64,000 nucleotides of DNA, from assembly GCF_030177895.1 (NCBI RefSeq), contig NZ_CP123448.1:682001-746000 (forward strand), given 5' to 3'. Shown here piece after piece: positions 1 to 9,247 of the stretch; positions within the stretch are counted from its first letter, which is position 1, and each line of letters opens with the position of its first letter. The notes under the pieces were generated by a model. It had not been told where the DNA came from. It ran no database searches and saw nothing but the letters and a program-made list of their open reading frames with translations. The stretch comes from Kingella negevensis. GTDB lineage: Bacteria > Pseudomonadota > Gammaproteobacteria > Burkholderiales > Neisseriaceae. The translations under genes and the position numbers were made by a program.

Positions 1-838
1 CCAAAATAATGAAACCCGACACATAATTGCTGGCGATTTTCTGCAAACCAAAACCCAAGCCCACACCCAAAGCACCACCAAACACGGAAAGCACCGTCAA
101 ATCAATGCCCACCAACGGCAGCGCAATCAGCACAGACAGCATCATCAGCAGCGTTTTAATCACTTTGGACAGCACAATCCGCAAATTCACATCTAAGCGC
201 GTGGACGACATGATTTGCGCGTTAATCCATCGTGCCAACCACATCATAAACATCATCACAATGCCAACCCAAATCAAGCCAGTCAGCAAAGTAAACAGAT
301 TTAAGCGGCTTTTGCCAATCGTGAACTCAAGCGAGCGCATCCAGTTGATAATCAAATCATCAATGCCCGATATCCACAGCACAAAATACAGCCACAACGC
401 CGTTGCTGCCTTGCGTTCCAGCGAATCACTCCAAGTGGTTTTCGGTAACACGGTATGCAACAACGCCAAGCAGAAACGAATCATCACCATCCAATGCGCC
501 GCCAACACCAGCAAGCGCAGCCACACGCCTGTTTGCCCAAGCACGCGCCACAGCAACAACGCCACCACGCTGAACATGAGCATAATCACAGGGAAAATCA
601 CGCGCCTTAAGCTGTGTCTAATTGGGCGGAATTTGATGTTTTTGATGCGCTGCGACTTTTCCGCTTGTTTCGCAATAAAAAACGATGCTGCCATAATCGC
701 CAACACCAAACCCAATTCCACCCAACCTTCAGGCTGTCTGAAACTACGTTCTAGCAAACGCGCAGTAAATTCTTTCGGGGCAAACAGATGCAACGTGTTA
801 AAAAAATCGTTCCAATCAATTGGTTTCAGTTCAATCAT
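1..838 (-). CDS. MscS-family mechanosensitive channel (3' end outside window)
   Basis: Translates as one open frame from ATG at 838 to the window edge (279 codons, no stop). The product has several hydrophobic helices (around residues 38-54, 80-100, 105-125, 150-165, 185-205) followed by a glycine/alanine-rich pore-lining helix, with residues such as VFGGALGVGLGFGLQKIA. That pattern is diagnostic of MscS-type channels, which open under membrane tension and release solutes during osmotic downshock. The C-terminal beta domain is missing because it lies beyond position 1. It is divergently oriented from proS. The family is clear; which paralogue it is cannot be decided. Confidence 0.9.
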   Translation of the reverse strand, partial: MIELKPIDWNDFFNTLHLFAPKEFTARLLERSFRQPEGWVELGLVLAIMAASFFIAKQAEKSQRIKNIKFRPIRHSLRRVIFPVIMLMFSVVALLLWRVLGQTGVWLRLLVLAAHWMVMIRFCLALLHTVLPKTTWSDSLERKAATALWLYFVLWISGIDDLIINWMRSLEFTIGKSRLNLFTLLTGLIWVGIVMMFMMWLARWINAQIMSSTRLDVNLRIVLSKVIKTLLMMLSVLIALPLVGIDLTVLSVFGGALGVGLGFGLQKIASNYVSGFIIL

Positions 839-1089
839 TTTAAAAATAGCTCATTTGAAAACGCTGTATTATATCGCAGCCTGAAAACTATGGATAAACT
901 TGCCCACAAAATCTGTGGATAATCTTGTGGAGAACTACCGTTTTGCACAAAAAAACAGTTTGCGCTGCAAGACCTACCTAAACCTGCCTAAATTTTAAGC
1001 AATAAACACAGCCTGAAAAATCTTTCAGGCTGCGTGAAAACTGCTACAATTCTACCTTTCGTTACACAATTCAAAACAAAGTTTACAAA

Positions 1090-2802
1090 ATGAAAGCCAG
1101 TCAATTTTTTATCTCAACGCTCAAAGAAGCTCCAGCAGAAGCCAGTTTAGCCAGCCACAAATTAATGCTGCGCGCAGGTTTGATTAAAGCCAACGCCTCA
1201 GGTTTATACACATGGATGCCGATGGGCTTACGCGTGTTGCGCAAAGTGGAAGCAATTGTGCGCGAAGAAATGAACCGCGCAGGTGCGATTGAATTGCTCA
1301 TGCCCGTAATCCAAAACGCTGATTTGTGGAAAGAATCAGGTCGCTGGGATTTTTATGGCGACGAATTGCTCCGCATTACAGACCGCCACGACAATGAATT
1401 TTGTTTCAGCCCCACTTGCGAAGAGATAATTACCGACATCGTTCGCAAAGAAGTGAATTCATACAAACAGTTACCCAAAAATTTCTATCACATTCAAACC
1501 AAATTCCGCGATGAACGTCGCCCACGTTTTGGCGTGATGCGCGCGCGTGAATTTGTGATGAAAGACGCGTATTCATTCCACGCCGATTTTGAGTCGCTCA
1601 AAGAAACCTATCAAACTATGTATGACGCATATTGCCGCGTATTCAATCGCTTAGGCTTGAACTTCCGCCCAGTTGCCGCAGACACAGGCAGCATTGGTGG
1701 CACAGGCTCGCACGAGTTCCAAGTGTTAGCAGAAAGCGGCGAAGACGTGATTGCGTACAGCGATAGCTCGGATTACGCGGCAAACGTGGAATTGGCGCAA
1801 ACCTTGCCACTTTCAGGTAGCCGCGCCGAAGCCAAAGCTGCTTTAACCAAAGTTCACACACCAAACACAAAAACGATTGCCGCATTGATTGAATTTTTGA
1901 ACGTGCCTGTTGAAACCACGCTGAAATCTATCGTAGTGGAAGGCGAAGAAGACGGCGAATTGGTGTTGTTGCTATTGCGTGGCGACCACGAATTTAACGA
2001 CATCAAAGCGGAAAAATTGGCAGGCGTGAAATCGCCTTTGACGATGGCAAACGCAGACGCAATCGCTGCACAATTTGGCGCGAATGGCGGTTCACTCGGT
2101 CCAGTAGGTTTCAAAGGCAAAGTGTATGCCGATTTTGCCACAGAAAAAGGCGCAGATTGGGTCATCGGCGCGAACGAAGACGACTACCACTTCACAGGTT
2201 TCAACTTTGGTCGCGATGCGGCAGAACCTGAATTTGTGGACTTGCGTAACGTGGTGGAAGGCGACCCAAGCCCTTGCGGCAAAGGCAGCCTGAAACTGGC
2301 GCGTGGCATTGAAGTAGGACACGTTTTCCAACTGCGCGACAAATACTCCAAAGCGATGAACGCAACTTTCTTGGACAACAATGGTAAATCGCAAATCATG
2401 GAAATGGGCTGCTACGGTATCGGCGTAACACGTGTGGTTGCCGCAGCGATTGAGCAAAACAACGATGAGCGCGGCATTATTTGGACGGACGCAATGGCAC
2501 CGTTCACCGTGGTTGTTGTGCCGATGAACTACAAAAAATCAGATGCAGTTCGTGAAGCTGCTGACAAAATTTACGCTGAATTGCAAGCGGCTGGCGTTGA
2601 TGTTTTGTTAGACGACCGCGATGAACGCGCTGGTGTGTTGTTGAACGACAGCGAATTGCTCGGCATTCCGCATCGCGTTGTCATCGGCGACCGTGGTTTG
2701 AAAGAAGGCATGATTGAATACGCGCAACGCCGTGATACAGAAGCAACTGCAGTTGGCGTGAATGAAATTGTTGGCAAAATTTTGGCAACTTTGAACGCTT
2801 AA
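1090..2802 (+). CDS. proS: Proline--tRNA ligase
   Basis: 570 residues, full length for bacterial-type ProRS, which charges tRNA-Pro with proline in the cytoplasm. Class II motif 2 lies around residues 138-155 ([17 protein letters not shown]) and motif 3 near residue 445 ([13 protein letters not shown]). The central insertion (about 225-400) corresponds to the editing domain that hydrolyses Ala-tRNA-Pro. A C-terminal anticodon-binding domain follows (AQR...[12 protein letters not shown] region). It stands alone, with a DUS-pair hairpin upstream and two such hairpins downstream. Confidence 0.98.
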   Translation: MKASQFFISTLKEAPAEASLASHKLMLRAGLIKANASGLYTWMPMGLRVLRKVEAIVREEMNRAGAIELLMPVIQNADLWKESGRWDFYGDELLRITDRHDNEFCFSPTCEEIITDIVRKEVNSYKQLPKNFYHIQTKFRDERRPRFGVMRAREFVMKDAYSFHADFESLKETYQTMYDAYCRVFNRLGLNFRPVAADTGSIGGTGSHEFQVLAESGEDVIAYSDSSDYAANVELAQTLPLSGSRAEAKAALTKVHTPNTKTIAALIEFLNVPVETTLKSIVVEGEEDGELVLLLLRGDHEFNDIKAEKLAGVKSPLTMANADAIAAQFGANGGSLGPVGFKGKVYADFATEKGADWVIGANEDDYHFTGFNFGRDAAEPEFVDLRNVVEGDPSPCGKGSLKLARGIEVGHVFQLRDKYSKAMNATFLDNNGKSQIMEMGCYGIGVTRVVAAAIEQNNDERGIIWTDAMAPFTVVVVPMNYKKSDAVREAADKIYAELQAAGVDVLLDDRDERAGVLLNDSELLGIPHRVVIGDRGLKEGMIEYAQRRDTEATAVGVNEIVGKILATLNA

Positions 2803-2812
2803 TTTAAGTGAG

Positions 2813-2890
2813 CGCAGCCTGAAAGATGTTTTTCAGGCTGCGTTTGAACATAAAAAAAGCAGCCTGAAAACACTTTCAGGCTGCTTTCTT
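2813..2890. terminator. Two tandem DUS-pair terminators
   Basis: Two inverted pairs of the uptake sequence: GCAGCCTGAAA paired with TTTCAGGCTGC at 2813-2842, and again at 2852-2890, flanked by A and T runs. They separate the convergent genes proS and yceI and should work in both directions. Confidence 0.85.
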
Positions 2891-2892
2891 TA

Positions 2893-3379
2893 TTATTTCT
2901 TAGCTGCTTCGATTTGAATGTCTAAGCGAACATTTTTAGTCATGCCCGCATCAACCAAGTAGTTCATGCCCCATTTGGTGCGGTCGATTGTGGTGCTGAA
3001 ATCGCCGCCGCAAACTTCCGTTTTAGCCATTGGGCTGTTGTAGCAGTTGAATTTATTGGCTTTCAATTTTACAGGTTGTGTTTTACCCAACAGAGTTAAA
3101 TTGCCTTCAACGGATACCAATTTTTTGCCGAAGAAGTTGAATTTAGTTGATTCAAAACGCATTTCTGGGAATTTTTCAGCGTTGAACAAATCAGCAGATT
3201 GCAAGTGATGCGTGAACGCTTCTGAGCTACTTTGCAAGTTTTTCAAAGGCAATTTCACATCAATTTCACCAGTGCGTGCAGCGCGGTCAAATTCCATGTT
3301 GCCAGTGATGCCATACACGCCGCCCACGTTGGTTGATGTGCCGAAGTGGTCAAACGATAACTGAAAGCAATTCTTTCAT
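2893..3379 (-). pseudogene. yceI: yceI family gene with deleted signal peptide region
   Basis: The frame 2893-3327 encodes the C-terminal ~140 residues of a YceI lipocalin-like periplasmic protein, including FDRAARTGEIDVKLP and the strand-rich end. Homologues are usually ~190 residues with a cleaved signal peptide. Upstream, a good ribosome site (AAGGAAAA) precedes ATG at 3379 with MKELLSVIV, the start of a signal peptide. That frame stops at once, while the YceI frame continues upstream as FQLSFDHFGTSTNVGG and stops after KNC. A deletion has therefore joined the first codons to the mature part out of frame. YceI binds isoprenoids or quinones in known structures. The product is probably not exported. 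Confidence 0.8.
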
Positions 3380-3468
3380 TGTATTTTCCTTAAGTTTGTG
3401 AATGTGTCAAAAAGTAAATCGTAACATTCTTTAACGCTTCAAACATCTCTTGAAGCGAAAAACTGCGT

Positions 3469-3837
3469 TTACTGATGATTAAACAAACGGTTGCCGCGCG
3501 AATGTTCCGCGTATTCAAAAGACTGCGCTTGCAACGCAGCCTGAAGAAATTGTGCTGCGCGTTCAGGTTTCAGGCTGCCACACAGAAAAATATCCACCGC
3601 CGCATATTGATGTTCCACCCACGTGTGAACCGTGATGTGCGATTCCGCCAGCAACACCACGCCTGTTACGCCGCCGTGTCCGCCGAATGTGTGAAAATGT
3701 GCCGACAAAATGTGTGCGCCAACGTGTTCTGCGGCTTGGCGAAGAGCGGTTTCCAGTGCGGTTGCGTTGGTTAGCATATGGGTTGGGCAGCCGTATAAAT
3801 CTAAAAATGCGTGTTGACTTGGGTGATATTCACTCAT
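3469..3837 (-). CDS. speD: S-adenosylmethionine decarboxylase proenzyme
   Basis: 122 residues, the size of the short bacterial/archaeal (class 1B) AdoMet decarboxylase that supplies aminopropyl groups for spermidine synthesis. The self-cleavage site is visible as LLAESHITVHTW: the Glu-Ser bond is cut and the serine becomes the pyruvoyl cofactor. HTFGGHGGVTGV and the CG(S/A) region near residue 87 fit the active site. Its ATG overlaps the stop of the upstream small gene in an ATGA arrangement, so both are probably co-translated. Confidence 0.93.
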   Translation of the reverse strand: MSEYHPSQHAFLDLYGCPTHMLTNATALETALRQAAEHVGAHILSAHFHTFGGHGGVTGVVLLAESHITVHTWVEHQYAAVDIFLCGSLKPERAAQFLQAALQAQSFEYAEHSRGNRLFNHQ

Positions 3838-4004
3838 TTATGACCGCCCGAAAAACCGCCGTTTCCGCCGCTAAAACCGCCACCGCTCGGAATGTAAGTG
3901 CGTCCGCCTGAGCTTTGGCTTGAGCTACCCACCAGTGAATAATTGGTAAATGTACCAAACAGGATAACTAAAATAGAAACAATAAGATAAGTGTTGCGCG
4001 ACAT
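3834..4004 (-). CDS. Small membrane protein upstream of speD
   Basis: 56 residues starting MSRNTYLIVSILVILFG: one N-terminal hydrophobic segment (residues 5-25), then a serine/glycine-rich tail (SGGGFSGGNGGFSGG) ending at HK. The stop codon overlaps the speD start, suggesting translational coupling. The family is not recognised. The Gly-rich tail resembles small surface or membrane-anchored proteins, but no function can be assigned. Confidence 0.6.
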   Translation of the reverse strand: MSRNTYLIVSILVILFGTFTNYSLVGSSSQSSGGRTYIPSGGGFSGGNGGFSGGHK

Positions 4005-4063
4005 GGTTTTCTTTCAAATTAACGATAGAATTTTTCAGGCTGCGATTGATGAATTTTGCTCAA

Positions 4064-4098
4064 AAAATGCAGCCTGAAAAAGTTTCAGGCTGCATTTT
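4064..4098. terminator. DUS-pair terminator after leuB
   Basis: TGCAGCCTGAAA and TTTCAGGCTGCA form a 12 bp stem with a short loop, flanked by A/T runs. It lies just beyond the leuB stop codon. Confidence 0.85.
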
Positions 4099-4105
4099 AA
4101 ATCAA

Positions 4106-5176
4106 TTACAACGCCGCTAAAACCGCATCGCCCATTTCAGAACAAGAAACCAGTTTGCAGCCTTCTTCAAAAATATCACCTGTGCGGAAACCTTGTTCCA
4201 ACACTTTTTGCACCGCATTTTCAATTTGCAACGCACGCGCTTCATCGTTCAAGCTGTAACGAACCAACATCGCCAACGACAAAATGGTCGCCAACGGATT
4301 CGCTTTGTTTTGCCCTGCAATATCAGGTGCAGAACCGTGAGACGGCTCGTACAAACCCTTACCGTTTTCGTCCAACGAAGCAGACGGCAGCATACCAATC
4401 GAACCTGTCAGCATAGACGCTTGGTCACTCAAAATGTCGCCGAAAATATTGCCAGTCGCAATCACGTCAAACTGTTTGGGGGCGCGAACCAACTGCATTG
4501 CCGCGTTGTCCACATACATGTGGCTCAATTCCACATCGGGGTATTCTGGGGCGATTTCGTCAAAAATTTCGCGCCACAATTCGGTGGTTTCCAACACGTT
4601 TGCTTTGCCTACGCTGCACACTTTTTTGCTGCGTTTTTGAGCTGCCTGAAACGCCACGTGTGCGATACGGCGAATTTCGCTTTCGCTGTATTTCATCGTG
4701 TTGAAGCCTTCGCGCTCGCCATTTTCCAGCACGCGAATGCCGCGCGGTTCGCCAAAATAAATGTCGCCAGTTAATTCGCGCACAATCAAAATATCCAAGC
4801 CAGCCACGACTTCAGGTTTCAATGTGGACGCGTTTGCCAATTCTTTGTACAACACGGCTGGGCGCAAATTCGCAAACAAATTCAAATCTTTGCGAATCGC
4901 CAACAAGCCGCGCTCTGGGCGCAATGGGCGGTCTAATTTGTCGTATTGTGGCGAACCTACCGCGCCGAGCAACACGGCATCTGCTTTGCGGCACAGGTTT
5001 TGCGTAAACTCTGGGTACGGCGCACCGAATTGGTCGTAGGCTTCGCCACCCAAAGGCGCGTATTCATAAGCCACGTCCAAGCCTTGCTCAATCAGTTTGT
5101 CCAACACGCGCACGGCTTCGCGCACGATTTCTGGACCGATTCCGTCTCCGCGTAAAATAGCGATTTGTTTGGTCAT
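4106..5176 (-). CDS. leuB: 3-isopropylmalate dehydrogenase
   Basis: 356 residues, full length. It oxidises and decarboxylates 3-isopropylmalate with NAD+ in leucine biosynthesis. The start carries [11 protein letters not shown]. The catalytic and metal-binding parts include [14 protein letters not shown] around residue 135, the Tyr/Lys region, DNAAMQL, and [22 protein letters not shown] near residue 245. The NAD-binding [12 protein letters not shown] motif is also present. No other leu genes are adjacent in the window. Confidence 0.98.
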   Translation of the reverse strand: MTKQIAILRGDGIGPEIVREAVRVLDKLIEQGLDVAYEYAPLGGEAYDQFGAPYPEFTQNLCRKADAVLLGAVGSPQYDKLDRPLRPERGLLAIRKDLNLFANLRPAVLYKELANASTLKPEVVAGLDILIVRELTGDIYFGEPRGIRVLENGEREGFNTMKYSESEIRRIAHVAFQAAQKRSKKVCSVGKANVLETTELWREIFDEIAPEYPDVELSHMYVDNAAMQLVRAPKQFDVIATGNIFGDILSDQASMLTGSIGMLPSASLDENGKGLYEPSHGSAPDIAGQNKANPLATILSLAMLVRYSLNDEARALQIENAVQKVLEQGFRTGDIFEEGCKLVSCSEMGDAVLAAL

Positions 5177-5190
5177 TTTTGTTTGTCCTC

Positions 5191-5255
5191 GTAGGGTGAG
5201 CCCTGCCCACCGTGTTTATGATGAAATGGTAATTGGTGCGCGGGGCGCACCCTAC
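5191..5255. repeat. Short inverted-repeat element upstream of leuB
   Basis: GTAGGGTGAGCCCTGCCCACC and, 20 bp on, GGTGCGCGGGGCGCACCCTAC form imperfect ~21 bp terminal inverted repeats. Such GTAGGGTG...CACCCTAC units are common small intergenic repeats in several proteobacteria. No coding sequence is inside. The element lies between leuB and the YhcH-family gene. Confidence 0.5.
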
Positions 5256-5257
5256 AG

Positions 5258-5704
5258 TTACACGCGAATTTTAAATACCGCTTTGCGAATCTTTTTCTCC
5301 GTCCCAACCAAAGGCGCATGCGCGTCATTCGGGAAAAACAGCGCAAATTCGCCCACATCAACTGTCAGCCAAGTCTTTGGCGCACAATCAAAAAATTCCA
5401 CATCACGCTGTTCATTGTAGCCCAAACCATTTTTCAGGCTGCCTTTGTCAATCCAGCCGTATTCTTCCGTACCGCTAATCGGTACTTGTATATCAATGTG
5501 ATGTGTGTGCATTTCAGGCTTGGCTTCTTCGCGTGTTCGCATGGGTTCGCTGCCGATGAATAGGCGGATATTGGGATTGTCAATCGGGTATTGTCCGTCT
5601 GGTAGGTTGGCGAAATCTAGCGTTTGCAGCAGCTCAATCGCTTGAGCAAAATCGGGGTGCAAGGCGGCGTATCGCTTTGCGTTGCTTATGGTGTCGTGAA
5701 TCAT
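5258..5704 (-). CDS. YhcH/YjgK/YiaL (EbgC-like) family protein
   Basis: 148 residues, typical for this cupin-like family (EbgC, TabA). Visible signatures are HTHHIDIQVPISGTEEYGW near residue 68 and a C-terminal FFPNDAHAPLVG metal/substrate-binding stretch with His. Family members act on sugars or sialic-acid derivatives, or (TabA) affect biofilms. The substrate here is unknown. It lies upstream of leuB, separated by the inverted-repeat element. Confidence 0.85.
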   Translation of the reverse strand: MIHDTISNAKRYAALHPDFAQAIELLQTLDFANLPDGQYPIDNPNIRLFIGSEPMRTREEAKPEMHTHHIDIQVPISGTEEYGWIDKGSLKNGLGYNEQRDVEFFDCAPKTWLTVDVGEFALFFPNDAHAPLVGTEKKIRKAVFKIRV

Positions 5705-5732
5705 GTTTTTTCTCTTTCAGGCTGCCTGAAAA

Positions 5733-6032
5733 TCAATCGGAATAGCCATACGTCATGGCATACATCAAGCCTGATTGTTGTTTTCTGAAATCGTCAAATG
5801 CGGTGCGATACCAGCGTGGGTCGTTGGCGGCAAATTCGGTGCTTTCGTAAACTTCAACGCCGTAAAATTCGCCGTCTAGCCATGGTTCTATGCCGTAAAT
5901 ATCGATATTTTCAGCTTGCGCACGGTCTAGCACGGTTTCAAAATCTTGCTCGGAAACGTAATAAATTTAGGGAGAATCAAAACCGTCATTCAAATTTTTT
6001 AAATCGTAGAATAGGTATTCTGTGAGTGTCAT
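5733..6032 (-). pseudogene. Hypothetical gene with internal TAA codon
   Basis: From ATG at 6032 the frame reads MTLTEYLFYDLKNLNDGFDSP, then a TAA at 5967-5969 (codon 22). The same frame continues as IYYVSEQDFETVLDRAQAENI and so on to the stop at 5733 (99 codons in all). The sense of the protein on both sides of the stop suggests a nonsense mutation in a ~99-residue gene. The downstream part can restart at a TTG/CTG. The family is not recognised. Confidence 0.55.
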
Positions 6033-6174
6033 GGTTCGCAGCCTGAAAAATTAAAAGTTAAATATTGTTAAACTGTATCACAAAAGAAACAGGATAAACA
6101 GCTTTTTCAGGCTGCGTTTGATGTGCTGAATACTTTTGTTAAAATACACGCTTTTATTTTATTTAGACTTTTTT

Positions 6175-6789
6175 ATGTTATCGAACTTAATCACGCGCCG
6201 TTCTTTGCTGATTTCAGGCTGCTCGGCTTTGATTTTGCCGCACTGGGCTGCTGCTGGGGCGCAACAGGAAGAAACGCTTTCAGACGATGTGGCAAGCATT
6301 ATGCGCCAGTCGGTAGAACACGCCAGTCCGCCGCGTTTGATTTTTGAACGGGCGATTGACGGGCAGCGTTGGCTCAATGAAATGTCGGCGCGTTTGGCGC
6401 AATTTGTGGACAACGAGGCGTATCGCCGCCGCTTGCTGATTATGATTCAATACGAGGCTTCTCGGGCGGACTTGGATTCTCAGGTGATTTTGGGCTTAAT
6501 TGAGGTGGAGAGCCGTTTTCGGCAGTATGCGATTAGTAACGTGGGCGCAAAAGGTTTAATGCAAGTCATGCCGTTTTGGCAGCGTTATATCGGTAATCCA
6601 AGCCACAATTTGTTTGATGTGCGGACGAATTTGCGTTATGGCTGCACGATTTTGCGTCATTATAAGAATATTGAAAATGGGGATATGTATCGGGCATTGG
6701 CGCGGTATAACGGGAGTTTGGGGCGAAGTAAGTATCCTAATGCGGTGCTGGGGGCGTTTAGTCGTCATTGGCAATGGAATGCAGCCTGA
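6175..6789 (+). CDS. Lytic transglycosylase (SLT domain)
   Basis: 204 residues from ATG 6175; a -10-like TAAAAT at ~6140 makes the earlier in-frame ATG unlikely. The N-terminus (LITRRSLLISGCSALI) looks like an export signal with a twin Arg and a possible lipobox at ISGC. The SLT domain follows: the catalytic Glu lies in GLIEVESRFRQYAISNVGAKG, then LMQVMPFWQRYIG, and ARYNGSLGRSKYP near the end. Such enzymes cleave peptidoglycan glycan strands to 1,6-anhydromuropeptides. Confidence 0.9.
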   Translation: MLSNLITRRSLLISGCSALILPHWAAAGAQQEETLSDDVASIMRQSVEHASPPRLIFERAIDGQRWLNEMSARLAQFVDNEAYRRRLLIMIQYEASRADLDSQVILGLIEVESRFRQYAISNVGAKGLMQVMPFWQRYIGNPSHNLFDVRTNLRYGCTILRHYKNIENGDMYRALARYNGSLGRSKYPNAVLGAFSRHWQWNAA

Positions 6790-6817
6790 AAACGTGTAAA
6801 CAAATTACAACACTATT

Positions 6818-6863
6818 GCAGCCTGAAAATAGGAAGTTATCTCGTTTTCAGGCTGCATTTTTA
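6818..6863 (+). terminator. DUS-pair terminator
   Basis: TGCAGCCTGAAAA and TTTTCAGGCTGCA pair across a 16 nt loop and are followed by a T run. It ends the transglycosylase transcript. Confidence 0.8.
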
Positions 6864-6949
6864 TTTTATCTCCAATTTACAACTGCAAATAATTTGTATT
6901 TTCTTGTTATAATTCGTTTTCTTTTTTTAACAAACATTATAAATAAAAC

Positions 6950-9154
6950 ATGAAACTTAAACATCTTTCGCTTCTTATCTGCACACTGGGTGCAAGCATT
7001 GCCACTGCCACACCTGTTGAACAACAAGACTTACAAACGCTCACCGTTACCAGCAAACGCGTTCGTGCCTTGTCTAAAAACACAGGCGGCGATTTACGCG
7101 ATACGGCTAACTTAGGTTTATTGGGCAAAACCAACTCGTTCCAAGCCCCTATCACAGTGGTGAACTACGATGCCAAAGTCATCAACAACACTGAAGCACG
7201 TACTTTGGTGGACGTGATTGCGAAAAAAGATGTTTCTACATGGCAATTTGGTGGCGAAACCAACACACTCACAGGCTTATATTTCCGTGGCCTCCAATTG
7301 GACGCACGACAATTTAGCGTAAACGGTTTGGCAGGCATGTACGGCACACAAGGCACAGCCAGCGTACATGTAGGTTCTGCACAACTGATTAAAGGTGCAT
7401 CAACCGCCGTAACGGGCATGGACCCAGAAGGTGCAGTATCAGGCGCAATGAATATTGAAACAAAAAAAGCGTCCAACAAAGGCAATCGCGATATTAGCGC
7501 AGCATGGTTTAGTGATAGCCGCGCCCAAATTGCTGCCGATGTAGGGCAACGCTTTGGCGAAAGCAAAGAATGGGGTTTGCGTGTAAACGGCAAAATGCGC
7601 CACGGTGATACCCCACGCGAAGGTTACGATGAAAATAACAAAGAATTTGCCATCAACGGCGATTACTACGGCGAACGTCTGCGTTTATCGTTAGACAGCA
7701 TTTACGCCAAACGCAAAACAAACGGCGGACGTGGTCGCATTCAAGACATTCAAAACGCCCAAGGTCGCCTATTTAACGCGTTGGACGGCAAAAACAATCT
7801 CGCGCCAAGCTGGCAAGCGCAAACCACGCGCAGCACCACCAATATGGCAACATTTGAATACGATGTTGCAGAAAACGCCATGATTACAGGTGGTGTAGGC
7901 TACAACGATGCGCGTTACTACGGCAACTTCGCCTCACCAACTGCAGAAACATCAGGCTTAACTTATAAATCAGGCGAAGCACGTTTAACCGACCAACGTT
8001 TCAAAACATTGAGCATGAACTTAGCCGCTCGTGGCGACTTCAACACAGGCAACATTAGCCACAGCTGGAATGCCGCGTTCGACCGCATTAACCGCAAACG
8101 CTTAACCTACACAGGGGTTAATAAAACCAAGTCTGTTAGTATCAATCCAGCTTTAGATTTATCAGCACAACTCAATCGCTTGAACAGCAACTTAGGCACA
8201 GCATGGCAAAATAATCCAACCACTGACACCAAAATTGTTGTAAACAGCTTAGCCTTGTCTGACACATTGGGCTTTAAAAACAACGAATACCGCTTAACTT
8301 TAGGCGGACGTTACCAAATGGTGAAACAAGATGACCATAAGGAAAAACTCAGTGCAGACGCATCACGTTTCAGCCCAATGGTTATGGCGGCTTGGGTGCC
8401 TAATTCAAGCCTAACCGTGTACGGTAACTACATGGAAGACTTGGAACCAGTAAGCCCACGCTCAGATGAAGACGGCAACAGCACCATGGCAGACCCACGC
8501 GTGAGCCGTCAATTTGAAATTGGCGTTCGCAAAAACTGGGGCAGCTTTGTTACCACATTAAACGCCTTCCAAATCACACGTCCAGGCTACTGGTACGGCA
8601 AGGCTAATTCTAAAGACAAAACCAAAACAGACGATTTCAAAGCATTAGGTAACGCCGTTTATGCAGGCAAAGCGCAAGGTAAAGAGCGCAATCGCGGCTT
8701 AGAATTTAATATCTACTCAAGCCTGTTTAATAACACCGTTCGCCCAAGTTTTGGTTTGATGTATCTGCAATCACACCTGAAAGATTATCCAAACTACAAA
8801 GATAATCTGATTAACGGCGTGCAAGTTGCCAACCCACGCATTGTCGCTAAAGCTAACGTGGAATGGGATACCCCATTTGTGAAAGGTTTAACGCTGAACG
8901 CAGGTGTGCAGCACTACGGCAAATCTTATCAAGACACGCAAAAAACCTACGCTTTCCCATCTTACACATTGGTGGACATCGGCGCGAAATACAGCATGAA
9001 TTTGCGTAACAAACAACGTGTCAGTGTGAGCGGCGCAGTAGAAAACCTGTTCAATAAAAACTACTGGCAAGTGCAACGCGGACAATATGACCGCAGCTTT
9101 GCCGTGTTGGGCATGCCACGCACATTCTGGGTGAAAGCAGATTGGTCGTTCTAA
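6950..9154 (+). CDS. TonB-dependent siderophore receptor
   Basis: 734 residues. A signal peptide (1-~21, ending ATA-TP) is followed by the TonB box LQTLTVTSKR, a plug domain (about 60-175, with YFRGLQLDARQFSVNG and IKGASTAVTGMDPEGAVSG) and a beta-barrel ending in W-S-F, the usual outer-membrane targeting end. The plug wording matches ferri-siderophore receptors (FpvA/FhuA-like), which import iron chelates with TonB-ExbBD energy. A -10 TATAAT lies at ~6909. The region upstream is AT-rich, but I could not confirm a Fur box. The ligand cannot be told from sequence. Confidence 0.92.
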   Translation: MKLKHLSLLICTLGASIATATPVEQQDLQTLTVTSKRVRALSKNTGGDLRDTANLGLLGKTNSFQAPITVVNYDAKVINNTEARTLVDVIAKKDVSTWQFGGETNTLTGLYFRGLQLDARQFSVNGLAGMYGTQGTASVHVGSAQLIKGASTAVTGMDPEGAVSGAMNIETKKASNKGNRDISAAWFSDSRAQIAADVGQRFGESKEWGLRVNGKMRHGDTPREGYDENNKEFAINGDYYGERLRLSLDSIYAKRKTNGGRGRIQDIQNAQGRLFNALDGKNNLAPSWQAQTTRSTTNMATFEYDVAENAMITGGVGYNDARYYGNFASPTAETSGLTYKSGEARLTDQRFKTLSMNLAARGDFNTGNISHSWNAAFDRINRKRLTYTGVNKTKSVSINPALDLSAQLNRLNSNLGTAWQNNPTTDTKIVVNSLALSDTLGFKNNEYRLTLGGRYQMVKQDDHKEKLSADASRFSPMVMAAWVPNSSLTVYGNYMEDLEPVSPRSDEDGNSTMADPRVSRQFEIGVRKNWGSFVTTLNAFQITRPGYWYGKANSKDKTKTDDFKALGNAVYAGKAQGKERNRGLEFNIYSSLFNNTVRPSFGLMYLQSHLKDYPNYKDNLINGVQVANPRIVAKANVEWDTPFVKGLTLNAGVQHYGKSYQDTQKTYAFPSYTLVDIGAKYSMNLRNKQRVSVSGAVENLFNKNYWQVQRGQYDRSFAVLGMPRTFWVKADWSF

Positions 9155-9160
9155 CACAAA

Positions 9161-9236
9161 AAAGCAGCCTGAAAATAGTTTTCAGGCTGCTTTCCAATAA
9201 AAAAACCTTGTTTGAACATTCAAACAAGGTTTTTTT
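9161..9236. terminator. Paired bidirectional terminators
   Basis: A DUS pair (9161-9193, AAAGCAGCCTGAAAA with its complement) is followed by a second hairpin at 9199-9236, with CCTTGTTTGAA paired to TTCAAACAAGG between A and T runs. They lie between the convergent receptor and foldase genes. Confidence 0.9.
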
Positions 9237-9247
9237 CTATCAATTAT

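Noticed and set aside
27..884. A 285-codon rightward open frame
   Set aside because: It is the shadow of the MscS-type channel on the minus strand; its translation has no family pattern, while the minus frame gives a clear pore-helix motif.
914..922. A perfect DnaA box (TGTGGATAA)
   Set aside because: Single box, no cluster, no AT-rich unwinding region or dnaA gene nearby; not an origin.
5191..5255. Mobile MITE carrying its own function
   Set aside because: Only terminal inverted repeats and no target duplication visible; kept as a plain repeat.
6860..6915. Fur box before the TonB-dependent receptor
   Set aside because: The region is AT-rich, but no 19 bp GATAAT-type palindrome can be aligned convincingly.
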